64,000 nt of DNA from Mercenaria mercenaria (GCF_021730395.1 NC_069362.1:42116501-42180500), one strand, 5' to 3'. Counted from the first letter of the stretch, positions 1 to 11,491 are shown. Notes: generated by a model from the letters alone, not told the origin. Translations and numbers: made by a program.

Positions 1-773
1 ATGCAGACTGTATTACATAGTAAGTTAACAAGAAACAAAGTCCCATATCTCTGCCAATTTTCGCTGAAAGAACCTAACATGCCCCATGGTACACACTGTT
101 GTTACTGATCACTTGTGTGAAATTTCATTAAATTGTGTCAAGGGGATGAGGACAGATGGTGTCACAAGTTTGTCTATGTATATATATAGTAAAAAAAAAA
201 CAAAGTCCCATAACTCTGCAAATTTTTTTTCTGAAAGAACCTAACATGCCCAATGCACAACTACTGTTGTTACTGATCACTTTTTGTGAAGTTTCATTAA
301 ATTGTGTCAAGGGGGTAGGAAAATGGTGCGCACAAAATTGTCTATGTATATAGTATAGTAACAAAAAAGCAAAGTCCCCCTAACTCCCGCAAATTTTTTT
401 TCTAAAAGAACCTAATCTGCCCCATGCACAACTACTGTTTGGACTGATCACTTGTGTGAAGTTTCTTAAATTGGTGTCAAGGGAAGGGGGAGAAGGTGGC
501 CACAGATTGTGTCTATTAATAGTATAGTTACAAAAAACAAAGTCCCATAACTCTGCAATTTTTTTTCCCAAAAAAACCTAACATGCCCATGCCAACACTG
601 TTGGATGATCACTTGTGTTTAAGTTTCATTAAATTCTGTCAAGGGGGTAAGGGAGATGGTGCGCACAAGAATTTCGTCACGGACAGACGGACAGACAGAA
701 AAAACGGACAGACAGCAGACAGACGACAACGAAACAGTAAACCCCCCCTTACAACTTGTTTCGGGGGTTTCAA
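1..773 (+). repeat. Pearl/Helitron-like element, family A, right-hand part
   Basis: At least four tandem copies of a 165-169 bp unit are seen; the marker caaagtccc recurs at 36, 201, 370 and 538. A tail of gacagacgg-type short repeats follows, then an imperfect hairpin at about 739-770 (accccccctt paired with tcgggggttt) and caaaaa. Internal tandem repeats followed by a terminal hairpin are the layout of the bivalve 'pearl' elements, which are thought to be non-autonomous Helitron relatives. The left end lies outside the window. Open frames here are by-products of the repeat. Confidence 0.7.
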
Positions 774-1562
774 AAATGGGTCAGAGAGGAACACAAGGTT
801 TTATTATAATGACCTAGTTTTTGAGGCACGGACCATTGGAACTTGATCTAGATATCATCAAGGTGAACATTCTGACCAATTTTCATGAAGATCTCATGAA
901 ATAAAAGGCCTCTAGAGAGGTCACAAAGGGTTTTTATTTTTAAAACTACTGACCTAGTTTTTGACCGCATTGACCAGTTCGAACTTGACCTAATATCATC
1001 AGACGAACATTCAGACTAACTTTCATACAGATCCATGAAAAATTATTGGGCCCTTTTAAAAGGTCACAAAGATTTTCTATTATTTGACCTACTGACCTAG
1101 TTTTTGAGGCACGTGACCCAGTTTCAACTTGACCTAGATATTAATCAAGGGAACGTTCGACCAATTTTCATGAAGATCTCAGAAATTATGGCCTTTGAGG
1201 GTCACAAGTTTCTATTTTTAGACCTACTACCTAGTTTTTGACCGCAGCTGACCCATTTCGAACTTGACCTAGATATCATCAAGGTGAACAACTGACCAAA
1301 TTTTCATGAAGACTTGTGAAATATATGCCTCTAAAGGTCACAAGGTTTTCTATTTTAGACCTACTGACCTAGTTTTTTGAAGGCATGACCCATTCGAACT
1401 GACCAATATCATCAAGTGAACATCTGACCAACTTTCATAAAACCCATGAAAAAAGTCCTCTAAGTGGTCACAACAAAGATTTACGGACGCAGGCACGCAC
1501 GGGCGACGACACCGCACGTCACAAAAGCTCACCTTGTCACTTTGTGACAGGTGAGCTAAAAA
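774..1562 (+). repeat. Pearl/Helitron-like element, family B, left-truncated
   Basis: About five diverged units of 130-160 bp are built around gacctagtttttga and tgaccaattttcatgaag. A terminal hairpin at about 1526-1557 (agctcacc paired with ggtgagct) ends in ctaaaaa. The left end has no recognisable terminus and abuts family A directly. Same superfamily as 7022-8210 and 9665-11491 but more diverged. Confidence 0.7.
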
Positions 1563-2060
1563 GTGAAATGTAAGACAACAGACAGAATAACAGAAACACA
1601 GGATAAAGCAGCAGATCTCTTACTTACAACAGAGGACAAAAGGTTACCAAATCATTTCTAATACTCAATTTATTTCTTTAACTTCAACATTTGAGAGCAG
1701 ACTGCATCAGGACTGTCAAAATTTTATACTTTCCTAAGCCACCCCATAAGTTGTTATTATTCCATAACCTTATGTCAATGGTAAGTGATAATAAATTGCT
1801 ATTCTTTTTATTCTTTTTAATCTTTTATACAGATATGATTAACGAAATACAAAAGCATAGCTATCACCAAGTTCACCCTACATCCCCCATACTCCACTAG
1901 ACTACTGAGCATAGCCCTTTCACTCGCTTGCCTCAACTTTTCTGTTCCCAAAAAATATACATACATGCTTGATCAACCCACTTTTCCACAAATTCAAACA
2001 GAGGTTTATGTAGTACAACAAATGAATGTTTTATACTGTTTAAAATTAAGATATATTTAA
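1563..2060. other. AT-rich sequence without recognised features
   Basis: No exon, RNA gene or repeat terminus was recognised. The stretch probably lies in the 3' direction of the iRhom gene, inside its intron, since the next expected coding exon was not found here on the minus strand. Confidence 0.4.
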
Positions 2061-2063
2061 TTT

Positions 2064-2250
2064 AACCCTTACCCTGCTAAATTTCTATAATGAACTAGTC
2101 CATCTTTCAATTTGGACAGTACCATTAACTGTTTAAAGGGGTGCTTACCAAAAACATACTGACTGAATGGTGAACAGTTCAGATTATGATCAGACTGCAA
2201 GGCAGAATCCACAGTGTCCAGCTGATTAGGGTTAGGAAAAATTGAGTTAA
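2064..2250 (-). mobile_element. Degraded MITE, same family as 3460-3670
   Basis: The left edge (taacccttaccctgctaaat) matches the right edge of the 3460-3670 element read on the other strand, followed by a related interior (gaactagtcc, actgaatggtgaacag, gatcagactg). The far terminal repeat is eroded to gggttagg. Confidence 0.55.
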
Positions 2251-2554
2251 TTATACTGGATCTCACGCCAAAAGCTCATAAAATCACAAAACCACACACA
2301 AAAAAACCCAATGTATATTCCAAGGCTAATCTGCCAAACCACTACAAAGTTAAAATGAAATAACAATACAGTAGTAGTATATTTAGACTTATTAACCTTT
2401 AAGTTTCAATTTCAGGCACGGAATTTAACTGTTTCTACCAAAGCTCCTAAGTCCTATCACTTATATAATGTTAAGTATAATATAGAGTAGGACTTGTAAA
2501 TAACATCCCCAGGGAGTGGTACATCCCTAAAAAGGGTGATATGAGTGTCGCTGT

Positions 2555-2775
2555 GCAAAAACCAACATTAGGGCATTGTGACCAGTAACTGTATGGATCC
2601 AACTCAGCCTGCACATGCATACTGTCTGATCTGGATCCATACTGTTTGCTTATCAGTCGCATACAAGCGCTGAAACTGATAACGTGAGGATAACAAACAG
2701 TACAGATGTGCACTGATCTGGATTCTTCCTGGTTGCAATGCCCTTATGTTAGTTTTCGAACAGAGATGGTCATAT
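2555..2775. mobile_element. Degraded foldback element, family of 8509-8750
   Basis: The stretch keeps accaacattagggcattgtg and two inverted ggatcca/tggatcc blocks separated as in the intact foldback at 8509-8750, but both arms have diverged, so this is the older copy. Confidence 0.5.
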
Positions 2776-3100
2776 ATTCTTTCCAAATTACATGTAATTC
2801 TGAGAAATTCAATATTAATATCTGCATAGCAAAAATCTACATGTAAAACCAGAACATTGCAGTTTTCCTGATGGATTTTTACTCAAAAGGGTTTGCATGG
2901 TTGCTTAAAAATGGTAACATGTTGAGATTTTTGATATCATTTTCCAATCTAAAGTACTGAATTAAATTGTAGCCAACTGCAAGTACTGCACTAGGCCTTT
3001 GACATTTAAACATATCTTTAACTCTACAAAATTAATGTATTTTATATTGCATATATCATTGTTACAATGCACATGATACACATTCTTATTGTCTACGTAC

Positions 3101-3264
3101 AGTTATAGTCTGCATTCCTTTCCAGGTCATTTTTAGAACAGAGTCTTTGCGTGTTCTTCTTGCAGGAAATCCACCTCTGGTACTCGGAGTGTATGTACTT
3201 GTGCTCGAAAGTGGGGTTGTACGTCTAGAATACTGGGCACCAGCACTGTATCTGGCTCCAGGAG
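3101..3264 (-). CDS. iRhom exon with Ser/Thr-rich stretch and basic block
   Basis: This 164-nt exon has acceptor attttaag and donor GTACGT and ends in phase 0. It encodes APGARYSAGAQYSRRT, then a Ser/Thr/Pro-rich stretch, then ARRTRKDSVLKMTWKGMQ. RKDSV resembles the phosphorylatable basic sites of iRhom tails; that role is inferred, not shown. No following exon is visible down to position 1. Confidence 0.75.
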
Positions 3265-6200
3265 CTTAAAATATAGAAGTTAATACTGAAGCAATACACT
3301 TTTCATCTGTTACATTAAACTGTTAACAGGTCAGGTGTTTATTTTTATTTTTCATATTTTATATGTGACAACCGTCTCACTCCTAGGTACTTTCATCTAT
3401 TTCATTTTCTTTTTATTTTATGCATAACTATGTCCAAATATTCATTCTGTAACTAACTTTAACCCTTAACCTGCTGGCGGCAGATGATTCTGCCTTTGCG
3501 ACCAGTGTAGACCAAGATCAGTCTGCATATCCGTGCAGTCTGATCATGGTCTGCACTGTTCGCTATTCAGTTAGTAAATTTTCAGTGAACACCCCTTCGA
3601 ATAATAAATGGTATTGCCCAAACTGAATGATGGAACAGTCCATTTTAGAAATTTAGCAGGCTAAGGGTTAAGAGTATGAACAGATGCACGTAAACAAAAG
3701 TTACCTGACACATCAAGTATTGTCACAAAGATACATATAATGAGAGAGGGCCAGGACCCTTTCCCACAGTGGTGAAGGCCCTGGGTTCTATTCCTGGCAG
3801 CAGTGTGCACTTGGACAAGGCACTTTATCGTCATTGCCTCAGTGGATCCCGATATAAATGGATACCAGCAAATTGCTGAGGGTAAGGTATAATTGGTTTT
3901 AGCTATTCTTATAATAGAGTCGCTCAAAAGCTCTAGTTTCATTGTTTCACAAAGCGATAGTAAATAAAATTTACCTTAAGTTTACTTTTACCTTTTTTAC
4001 TTTTATGACATGAAGTTCCATTTTATTTCATTTGCACATAACTTAATAAAATTCTCGTAAAATATCACTATCTGATTCAAGAAATATATTAAAGAACATA
4101 GTGTGACTATAATCAATTCCCCTTTTCGGTGAAAAATTAGAAATTAATCAACACAACACGCACATAAACATCAACAGAGCCTTATCACTCACAGCACATG
4201 ATAAGCAGTGAGTGATATGGCTTATATCTCCCTGACACACAGTATTTCATCGATTAGCAGAAAACAAAATGGTTCTTACCTTTCAGTGGGTCATGTATAT
4301 ATCTTACTGAGGAGTCAAGCTCATCAAAGTCAGTTGTTTTAGTCATATATCCATCCTTCACCTTTCCACGGTAGTAACGCATGTGACGGTTTTGCCATTT
4401 AGAAGACTTTTGACAGTCCTCGTCACCAAGTCCAAAAAAGTCTGCAACGCTATGCTTAACTGACCTACAAAGTAGAATAGAATCAGAAAAATCTGTCTAT
4501 TGACAATGTATGTGTTAAATGAGATAATATTGCCAAAAATGTGGTAGGAAGTCTCTGAACTTGTTATTGCAAAGTTTTCTGTTGCTCTTCGATCAAATTA
4601 AAAAAGTAACAAGAGCTGTCCGTAAGACAGCGCGCTCCACTATCCGGCGATTTGACAGTAAAATGAATATATGTCTCAATAAGAGACCTCTACTTTAAAA
4701 GGAAGGTACACCAAGGGGCATAATTCTGTCAAGAACACAAATTAGTTACTGGGATTGTTACCACACATGCAGATGCTGATGGTAAAGATATATTTTGAGT
4801 TTCAAGTCTTATCTTATAAAGTACCAAAGTTATGTCCAGAAAACAAAGTTTGTTAAAAAATTTAAGTATGAAAGGGGCATAATTTGGTCAAAAATACAAA
4901 TCAGTGTTATGGGGATTGTTACCACACATGCAGATGATGATGATAAAGATAAATTTTAAGTTTCAAGTCTTTATCTTATATTGCATTAAAGTTATATCCA
5001 AAAAGCAAAGATTGCAAAAAAAACTTTAAGTACAAAAGGGGCATAATTCTGTCAAAAATACAATTAGAGTTATGGGATTTGTAACCATACATGCAGATGA
5101 TGATTATAAAGAAACATTTTTAATTTCAAGTCATCATCTTTTAAAGTACCAAAGATATGTCTATAAACGAAATTTCGAAAAAATTTAACACGAATAATTC
5201 CAAGTATAACAACTTTTTGACCTTGACCTTGGGTATAATGGGCCCAGCCCCTACACATAATTTGTTTGTATGCTGAACAATGTTTATGCGAACTTACAGT
5301 AAGATATAAGCAATAGTAACAAAGATATGACAGAAAAACAAAGGTTGTCGAAAAACTTTAACCTTAAAAATAACCTAAGTATAACACCTTGGTGACCTTG
5401 ACCTTGGGTATAATGGGCCCAGCCCCTGTACATACTTTGTTTGTATGCTGGGCAATGTTATGTTAAGTTACAGTAAGATATAAGCAATAGTAACAAAGCT
5501 ATGAGAGAAAAACAAAGGTTGCCGAAAAACTTTAACCTTAAAAATGACCTAAGTATAACACCTTGGTGACCTTGACCTTGGGTATAATGGGCTCAGCCCC
5601 TACACATACTTTGTTTGTATACTGGACAATGTTTATGTGAAGTTACAGTAAGATATAAGCAATAGTAACAAAGATATGACAGAAAAACAAAGGTAGCCGA
5701 AAAACTTAAACCAAGAAAGGTCATGCCGATGCCGGGGCGAGTAGAATAGCCCCCCTATTCTCCGAATAGTGGAGCTAAAAAATGTACTATATGGTATATT
5801 TTTCTGGTTTGCCACCTGTGTGAAAACATAATGGTTGTAATGAACAAAACACTTGGCCACGGAAAAGGTAAGGTAGCTGTATGTTTATATCAACAAGCAG
5901 ATTAAACAGTGATTGCATTATACATAACAGATATAGTTCTGAAAATCCTGAGGCCATGCTTGACAATGATAAATTGGAGTACAGAGAGTCAAAGACAAGT
6001 GAATTTCATAATTTGAGAAAATCTATGTATATTGAGTTAAAAAGAAAATTAGCAACGGAAAGGATGATGGTGATATACACACGTATCTTTTGATATGGCA
6101 AAGGTATTGGAACTTGTAACTGTCCATGATATTGCCAAGGAAGACTGAGTGCAGGCTATAGAACCCTTAGATCAGTTTTACAATTATGAAACAGAGGTTG

Positions 6201-6684
6201 TCCTAATTCCTGGAGACATTCACAATTTTGTTGAAAACAAAAGTGCTGTCCCAACATTGCTAAATGCAGAAAAACTAGAAACTGAATGGCCAAGGTTAAA
6301 CTGGATCTATTTTTTTTTTTTGTTGGGTTTAACATCGCACTTACACAATTAAAGGTCATAATATCATGGCAACTTTCGAGCTTTTCATGGTGCAGGAACT
6401 TGAGGAAGACTCAAGGTGCCCTTCTGTCATCATTTCATCATGGGCTGGCACCTGGGTAAAACCCTGACCATGGCTTTTTGCACATGAAACCCACACAGGT
6501 GAGGGACAAGTGATTTGAACTCAGCTACCTTAACCACTCTGCTATGCGGGCCCTTGATCTACTGAATGCTTATATTTACCTGCCAATTTTGCTCATTCTA
6601 GATTGCTGATGCTGCAGTCTTTTCTCGTATCTACCTGTGCCAGCTGGGGCACTTACTTGACGATCCATCCCTGTTTTCAAAATC
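3101..6684 (-). CDS. iRhom (inactive rhomboid, RHBDF1/2-like), three 5' coding exons of a longer gene
   Basis: Inactive rhomboids are ER/Golgi multi-pass proteins that control trafficking of ADAM17 and EGF-family ligands; only the N-terminal cytosolic part is encoded here. In 5' to 3' order the exons are 6580-6684, 4280-4464 and 3101-3264. Each has an AG acceptor and a GT donor, and both junctions keep one reading frame. The joined product contains VSAPAG, SVADFFGL, KWQNRHMRYY, HDPLKAPGARY and RKDSVLKMTWKGM. These align in order with my recollection of human RHBDF1: VSMPAE, TADWFGV, KWQRKSIRHC, IDPLARGRAFR and RKRESVAKMSF. The transmembrane and rhomboid-like exons must lie beyond the window's left edge. 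The introns hold pearl-like elements, SINEs and MITEs. Family assignment is knowledge-based; the splice phase is seen directly. Confidence 0.8.
3460..3670. mobile_element. MITE with about 16-bp terminal inverted repeats
   Basis: The ends are taacccttaacctgct and agcaggctaagggtta, near-perfect inverted repeats around a 210-bp non-coding body. It lies in the intron downstream of iRhom exon 3101-3264's acceptor. Confidence 0.75.
3745..3900 (+). mobile_element. tRNA-derived SINE fragment
   Basis: A B-box-like gggttctattcctgg is followed by cttggacaaggcactttatc and attgcctcagtggatcc, a layout common to invertebrate tRNA SINEs. The A box is weak and no target duplication was identified. Confidence 0.5.
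4280..4464 (-). CDS. iRhom exon carrying the ADFFGL/KWQ conserved block
   Basis: This 185-nt exon has acceptor ttgtag and donor GTAAGAAC. It encodes 61 residues, from SVKHSVADFFGLGDED through KWQNRHMRYY to VRYIHDPLK. The ADFFG block followed by KWQ is the most recognisable cytosolic motif of iRhoms and carries most of the family call. It leaves one base for the next exon. Confidence 0.78.
4608..5782 (+). repeat. Complete pearl/Helitron-like element, family C
   Basis: It begins aacaagagctgtccgtaaga and ends in a hairpin (ctattctccgaatagtggagc) followed by taaaaaa. The subterminal gctccactatccgg on the left is an inverted copy of the right-hand hairpin, that is, asymmetric inverted repeats. 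Inside are two different tandem arrays: about three units of roughly 160 bp around ggggcataattctgtcaa, then three units of 177-178 bp around ccttgaccttgggtataatg. No coding capacity was seen. Confidence 0.75.
5783..6310. other. Intronic sequence with two short unrecognised open frames
   Basis: Open frames at 5881-6093 and 6149-6352 (both plus strand) look less repetitive than their surroundings. One contains LEYRESKTSEFHNLRKSMY. I could not assign a family, and neither has convincing splice sites. They lie inside the iRhom intron on the opposite strand. Confidence 0.25.
6312..6553 (-). mobile_element. tRNA-derived SINE, minus strand
   Basis: Read on the minus strand it starts with an A-box-like gcatagcagagtggttaagg and a B-box-like gttcaaatc. 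It ends near 6312 in aacccaacaaaaaaaaaaaa. It is the same family as 23541-23812 but more diverged. Confidence 0.65.
6580..6684 (-). CDS. iRhom exon with a possible start codon
   Basis: This 105-nt exon has acceptor ttattttcag and donor GTAAATAT. It encodes ILKTGMDRQVSAPAG and then RYEKRLQHQQSRMSKIG, and its last two bases complete an Arg codon with the next exon. The Met at codon 6 could start a short isoform. If RHBDF1 is the guide, about 40 further N-terminal residues would come from an upstream exon that I could not find. Confidence 0.7.
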
Positions 6685-6984
6685 CTGAAAATAAACAATT
6701 ATTCTTTGAGAAGCCACAATTCATTTGTTTATATAATATCATACAGATATTTCATCATCTACATCAAGAAATTTTACAGCCTACTACTGAGGCTACTGTA
6801 TGAGCTCTCTAGGATGAATAAAGACTCCATGACAGTAATGTATGAATCAAAGAATTATAGTTCACAAGCAGAGCTATTTTTTGTGATGACTTGACAAAAC
6901 ACAAAGTATCTTAAGTTGTTCATCCTCTATCTTTGACATATCAAGTTCAATGTAGGGAAACTGTCACTCATTTGTGTAGAAGTC

Positions 6985-7021
6985 ATTAATACTGGTACAG
7001 AATCAAGGAACACTGTAATCA
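6985..7021 (+). mobile_element. SINE 3' tail fragment
   Basis: The tactggtacagaatcaagga segment followed by acactg resembles the tail of a common bivalve SINE whose inverted, tRNA-headed copy is at 49081-49277. It abuts the pearl-like element starting at 7022. Confidence 0.4.
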
Positions 7022-8210
7022 AACAAGAGGGCCAAGATGGCCCTAGGTCGCTCACCTGAGAAACACACCGTAACAGTGTAAACATGTTTGACCTAGTGAT
7101 TTCATGGAAACAAATATTCTGACCAATTTTCATTAAGAATAGACCAAAAATGTGGCATCTTAAGTGTAAACAAGTATTTTCTTCAATTTGACCTAGCCAA
7201 GATGACCTACATTTGAACTTGACCTAGATTTGATCAAGGCAATCATTCTGACCAAATTTCATCAGTCTCAATTGAAAAATACAGCCTCTATCACATACAA
7301 AACGTTTTATTTGATTTGTCCTAGCGACCTAGTTTTTGACCCCAGATGCCCCATATTCAAACTTGAACTTAATTTCATCAAGGCTATCATTCTGACCAAA
7401 TATCATGAAGATCAGTTGAGAAATACAGTCTCTATTGCATACAAAAGGTTTTTCTTTGATTTGACCTAGTGACCTAGTTTTTGACCATAGATGACCCATA
7501 TTCTAACTTGGCCTAGATTCCATCAAGGCAATCATTCTGACCAAATTTCATGAAGATCAATTGAAATATATAGCCTCTATCGCATACACAAAATTTTTCT
7601 ATAATTTGACCTAGTGACCTAGTTTTTGACCCCAGATGACCCATATTCAAACTCAACCTAGATTTCATCAAGGCAATCATTCCGACCAAATTTCATGAAG
7701 ATAAATTGAAAAATACAGCCTCTATCGCATACACAAGGTTTTCCTTTGATTTGACCTAGTGACCTAGTTTTTGAACCTAGATGACCCATTTTAAAACTTG
7801 GCCTAGATTTCATCAAGATAATCATTCTGACAAAAATTCATAAGATCTGTTGAAAAATACAGCCTCTATCGCATACACAACGTTTTTCTTTGATTTGACC
7901 TAGTTTTTGACCCAGATGACCCATATTCGAACTTGGCCTAGATTTCATCAAGGTAATCATTCTGACAAAATTTCATGAAAATCAATTGAAAAATACAGCC
8001 TCTATCGCACACACAAGGTTTTTCTTTGATTTGATCTAGTGACCTAGTTTTTGAGCCCAGATGACCCATTTTCGAACTCGGCAAAATTTCATGAATTCAG
8101 TTGAAAAATACAGCCTCTATCGCATACACAAACTGACAGACGACAGACAGATGCCAGACATGGAGCGATCACAAAAACTCACCCGAGCATTGCTCAGGTG
8201 AGCTAAAAAC
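7022..8210 (+). repeat. Complete pearl/Helitron-like element, family D
   Basis: It starts aacaagagggccaagatggc and ends in cattgctcaggtgagctaaaaa. The left subterminal gctcacctgag is the inverted copy of the right ctcaggtgagc. About seven units of roughly 150 bp lie between, with gacctagtttttgacc, gatgacccatattc and ctgaccaaatttcatgaag recurring in each. A gacagacgacagacag tail precedes the hairpin. Confidence 0.8.
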
Positions 8211-8508
8211 TGAAATACTATTAGTAAACCCAATTTAACAAAAACGTTACCTGTATAGAACTGATGCACAGGTCTAAAACCTGTTAAAGGTACATATTAA
8301 AAAAAAATTATTTAAATTACTGAAAGGGGCATATCAGCAAGCGGCTCCGCTCCCATCAGCAATAAATAATATTATGCAAATAATTTTTTCAAGAGAGAAA
8401 CCCTGTCTTAATAAAAAAAATTATATCTAGTACCGGTAATTGTAATGTAAAGACTAAACTCTACAATGTTTGATTGTTCATATTAAGAAACTCTCAAGTA
8501 AATTATTA

Positions 8509-8750
8509 TATGAGCCGTGCCATGGGAAAACCAACATAGTGGGTATGCGACCAGCATGGATCCAGACCAGCCTGCGCATCCGCGCAGACTGGTCAGGATC
8601 CATGCTGTTCACTAATAGTTTCTCCAATTCCAATAGGCTTTAAAAGCGAACAGCATGGAGCCTGACCAGACTGCGCGGATGCGCAGGCTGGTCTGGATCC
8701 ATGCTGGTCGCATACCCACTATGTTGGTTTTCCCATGGCACGGCTCATAT
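8509..8750. mobile_element. Foldback element with long, nearly perfect arms
   Basis: The left arm (tatgagccgtgccatgggaa onward) and right arm pair over about 90 bp each around a short loop near 8615-8640. The ends are flanked by TA. The whole element could form one stable hairpin. A diverged relative is at 2555-2775. Confidence 0.8.
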
Positions 8751-9664
8751 ATTTCTTCAAAAATTAATCCTTGACTGATTCTTACTCTGACAATCATAAA
8801 TACAGTTTGATTAACTACTTCTGTAACCATGGTAACAGGGTTTTCCAAAAAAATCTACTTTGTTTTCTTATACACCATACTGAATTCTGATAATATTTCA
8901 TGCCTTGGGTTATTGCCAAAATGCATATTAGATAAATCCATGTTAGTAATAATTTGATTTGAAAATAAAGATTTATATTTTAATATTTTCATCAAATATT
9001 TTAAAATATACTGACATTTAGAAACCTTGAACAAGAAACTGAGAAAGATATATATATTTAAACAGTTTTGCAGGAGGGTCAAATGCTTCCCTGTACTATT
9101 GAGTCTTTTCCTGTGACAGAAACAATGATGAAACTCAAACTGTTACCTAAAGTAGCATTAGTAGTGTGTATTTTCCAATCAAATTCACAAAATAACTTTT
9201 TTTATTTTTCATGTCAATATGGTGTTCTAGACAACTGTAAAACCTATAAAACATTCTTAAAAAATCTCAATTTGTGGGTAGTGTGTAGTTCCAACAAAGT
9301 TAATATAAAATTCCTATTCATCTCTACCTTCAAAGGTTTTACGGTAATCCACAAATTCATATCCCCAAGAAATAGCCATTCTGGTCTAAAACCACAAAAT
9401 CATATGCCCAGGAAAAATAATTACTTTACGGGAAACTTAACATCGATAAAGACAATAATAAATAATATTATCCATGATAAAATTTGATCTGTAAGTATGT
9501 ATTTATTTACCTATAATTGAGGATATCCAGCTGTACGAGGATGTAAGGCCAGAAGGAAGTCCAGTATAATGAGGATGTAAGGCCAAAATTAAAATCAGAT
9601 TTGCTTCCTGACTCCTAACTCGCCCACTGAAAACACTGCACTCCAATTTTTTTTACAGGATTTT
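8751..9664. other. AT-rich sequence, no recognised gene
   Basis: A 139-codon open frame at 9068-9487 overlaps a stretch of repeated 'accacaaattcat' style sequence and has no recognisable domain. At 9520-9590 there is a short direct repeat of gaggatgtaaggcc. Nothing else is supported. Confidence 0.35.
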
Positions 9665-11491
9665 TAACAAAAGGGTCAAGATGGCCCTAGGTTGATAACC
9701 TGAGAATCACACCATAACAGTGTAAACATGTTTGACCTAGTGATTTCATGGAAACAAATATTCTGACCAATTTTCATTAAGATTGGACCAAAAATATGGT
9801 CTCTTAAGTATAAACAAGTATTTTCTTCAATTTGACCTAGTGACCTAGTTTTTGAGCCAAGATGACCTACATTCAAACTTGACCTAGACTTGATCAAGGC
9901 AATCATTTTGACCAAATTCCATGAAACTAAATTGAAAAATACAGCCTCTATCACATACAAATTGTTTTTCTTTGATCTGTCCTAGCAACCTAGTTTTTGA
10001 CCCCGGATGACCCATATTCATTCTTGACCTTAAATTCATCAAGGCTTTCATTCTGACCAAATTTCATGAAGATCAACTGAACAAGAGCTAGTAGAACACA
10101 AAATGCCCCCCTTGATGCATTCAGTAATTGCACAAGGAACAGAAATTATTTGGTCACTGTACACAAAAGTTCTATTGTTCTGGGTCAATGTGACCTTGAC
10201 CTTTGACCTATTGACCTCAAAATCAACAGGGGTCATCTGTTGCTCATTATTAACCTCTCTATCAACTTTCACGATCCTATGCCCAAGCGTTCTTAAGTTC
10301 TCGTCCAGAAACGGTTTAATTGTCCTGGGTCACTGTGGCCTTGACCTCTGCTCTCAAAATCAATAGGGGTCATCTGCCGGTCATGACCAACCTCCTTATC
10401 AATTTTCATGATCCTTGGCCCAAGCGTTCTTGAGTTACCATCTGGAAACCCTTTCACTGTTCCTGGTCACTGTGACATTGACCTTTGACCTACTGACCTC
10501 AAAATCAATAGAGGTCATCTGCTGATTATGATCAACTTCCCTTTCAAGTTTTGTGATTCTAGGCCCAAGCGTTCTTGAGTTATCATCCGGAAACGGATTG
10601 GTCTACATACCGATCGACAGACCGACCGACATCTGCAAAACAATATACCCCTCCTTCTTCGAAGGGGGGCATAAAAATACAGTCTCTATTGCATACACAA
10701 GGTTTTTTCTTAATTTGACCTAGTGACCTAGTTTCTGACCACAGATTACCCATATTCTAACTTGACCTAGATTGCATCAAGGCAATCTTTCTGACTAAAT
10801 TTTATGAATATCCAGTGTAAAATGCAGCCCCTACTGCATACACAAGGTTTTTCTTTTATTTGACTGGGTGACCTAGTTTTTGACCCTAGATGACCCATAT
10901 TCTAACTTGGCCTAGATATCATCCAGACAAACATTCTGATCAAATTTCATGAAGATCCGGTATAAGATGCAGCCCCTATTGCATTCACATGGTTTTTCTT
11001 TGATTTGACCTAGTGACCTAGTTTTTGATCCCAGATGACCCATATTCATATTTAACCTAGATTTCATCAAGGCAATCATTCTGACCAAAAATCATGAAGA
11101 TCAATTGAAAAATACAGCCTCTATCGCATACACAAGATTTTTCTTAGATTTGACCTAGTGACCTAGTTTTTGATCCCAGATGACCCATTTTCGAACTTGG
11201 CCTAGATTTCATCTAGGTTATCATTCTGACAAAATTTCATGAAGATCAGTTGAAAAATACAGCCTCTATCGCATACACAAGGTTTTTCTTTGATTTGACC
11301 TAGTGACCTAGTTTTGATTCCGGATGACCCATTTTCGAACTTTTCCTAGATTTCATCAAGGTTATCATTCTGACAAAATTTCATGAAGATCAGTTGAAAA
11401 ATACAGCCTCTATCGCACAAACAAGCTAAATGTTGACAGACGCCGAGCGATCACAATAACTCACCGGAGCATTGCTCAGGTGAGCTAAAAA
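9665..11491 (+). repeat. Pearl/Helitron-like element, family D, interrupted by a second element
   Basis: The left end (aacaaaagggtcaagatggc) and right end (cattgctcaggtgagctaaaa) match the 7022-8210 element, as do the roughly 150-bp internal units. The array is split at 10081-10673 by a family E element. The units on either side of the split read on as one (gatcaactga then aaaatacagtctctat). Confidence 0.78.
10081..10673 (+). repeat. Nested pearl/Helitron-like element, family E
   Basis: It starts acaagagctagtagaacaca and ends with the hairpin cccctccttcttcgaagggg followed by ggcataaaaa. The left subterminal atgcccccctt is the inverted copy of the right end. It contains three units of roughly 150 bp around tgaccttgacctttgaccta and cccaagcgttcttgagtta. 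It sits within a single unit of the family D array. Confidence 0.78.

Noticed and set aside
9068-9487. 139-codon plus-strand frame
   Set aside because: AT-rich composition, overlaps repeated sequence, no domain, no splice or promoter context.
9665-11491. CRISPR-like array of roughly 150-bp units
   Set aside because: Units are diverged, directly abutting and enclosed by transposon-like ends; the genome is eukaryotic.
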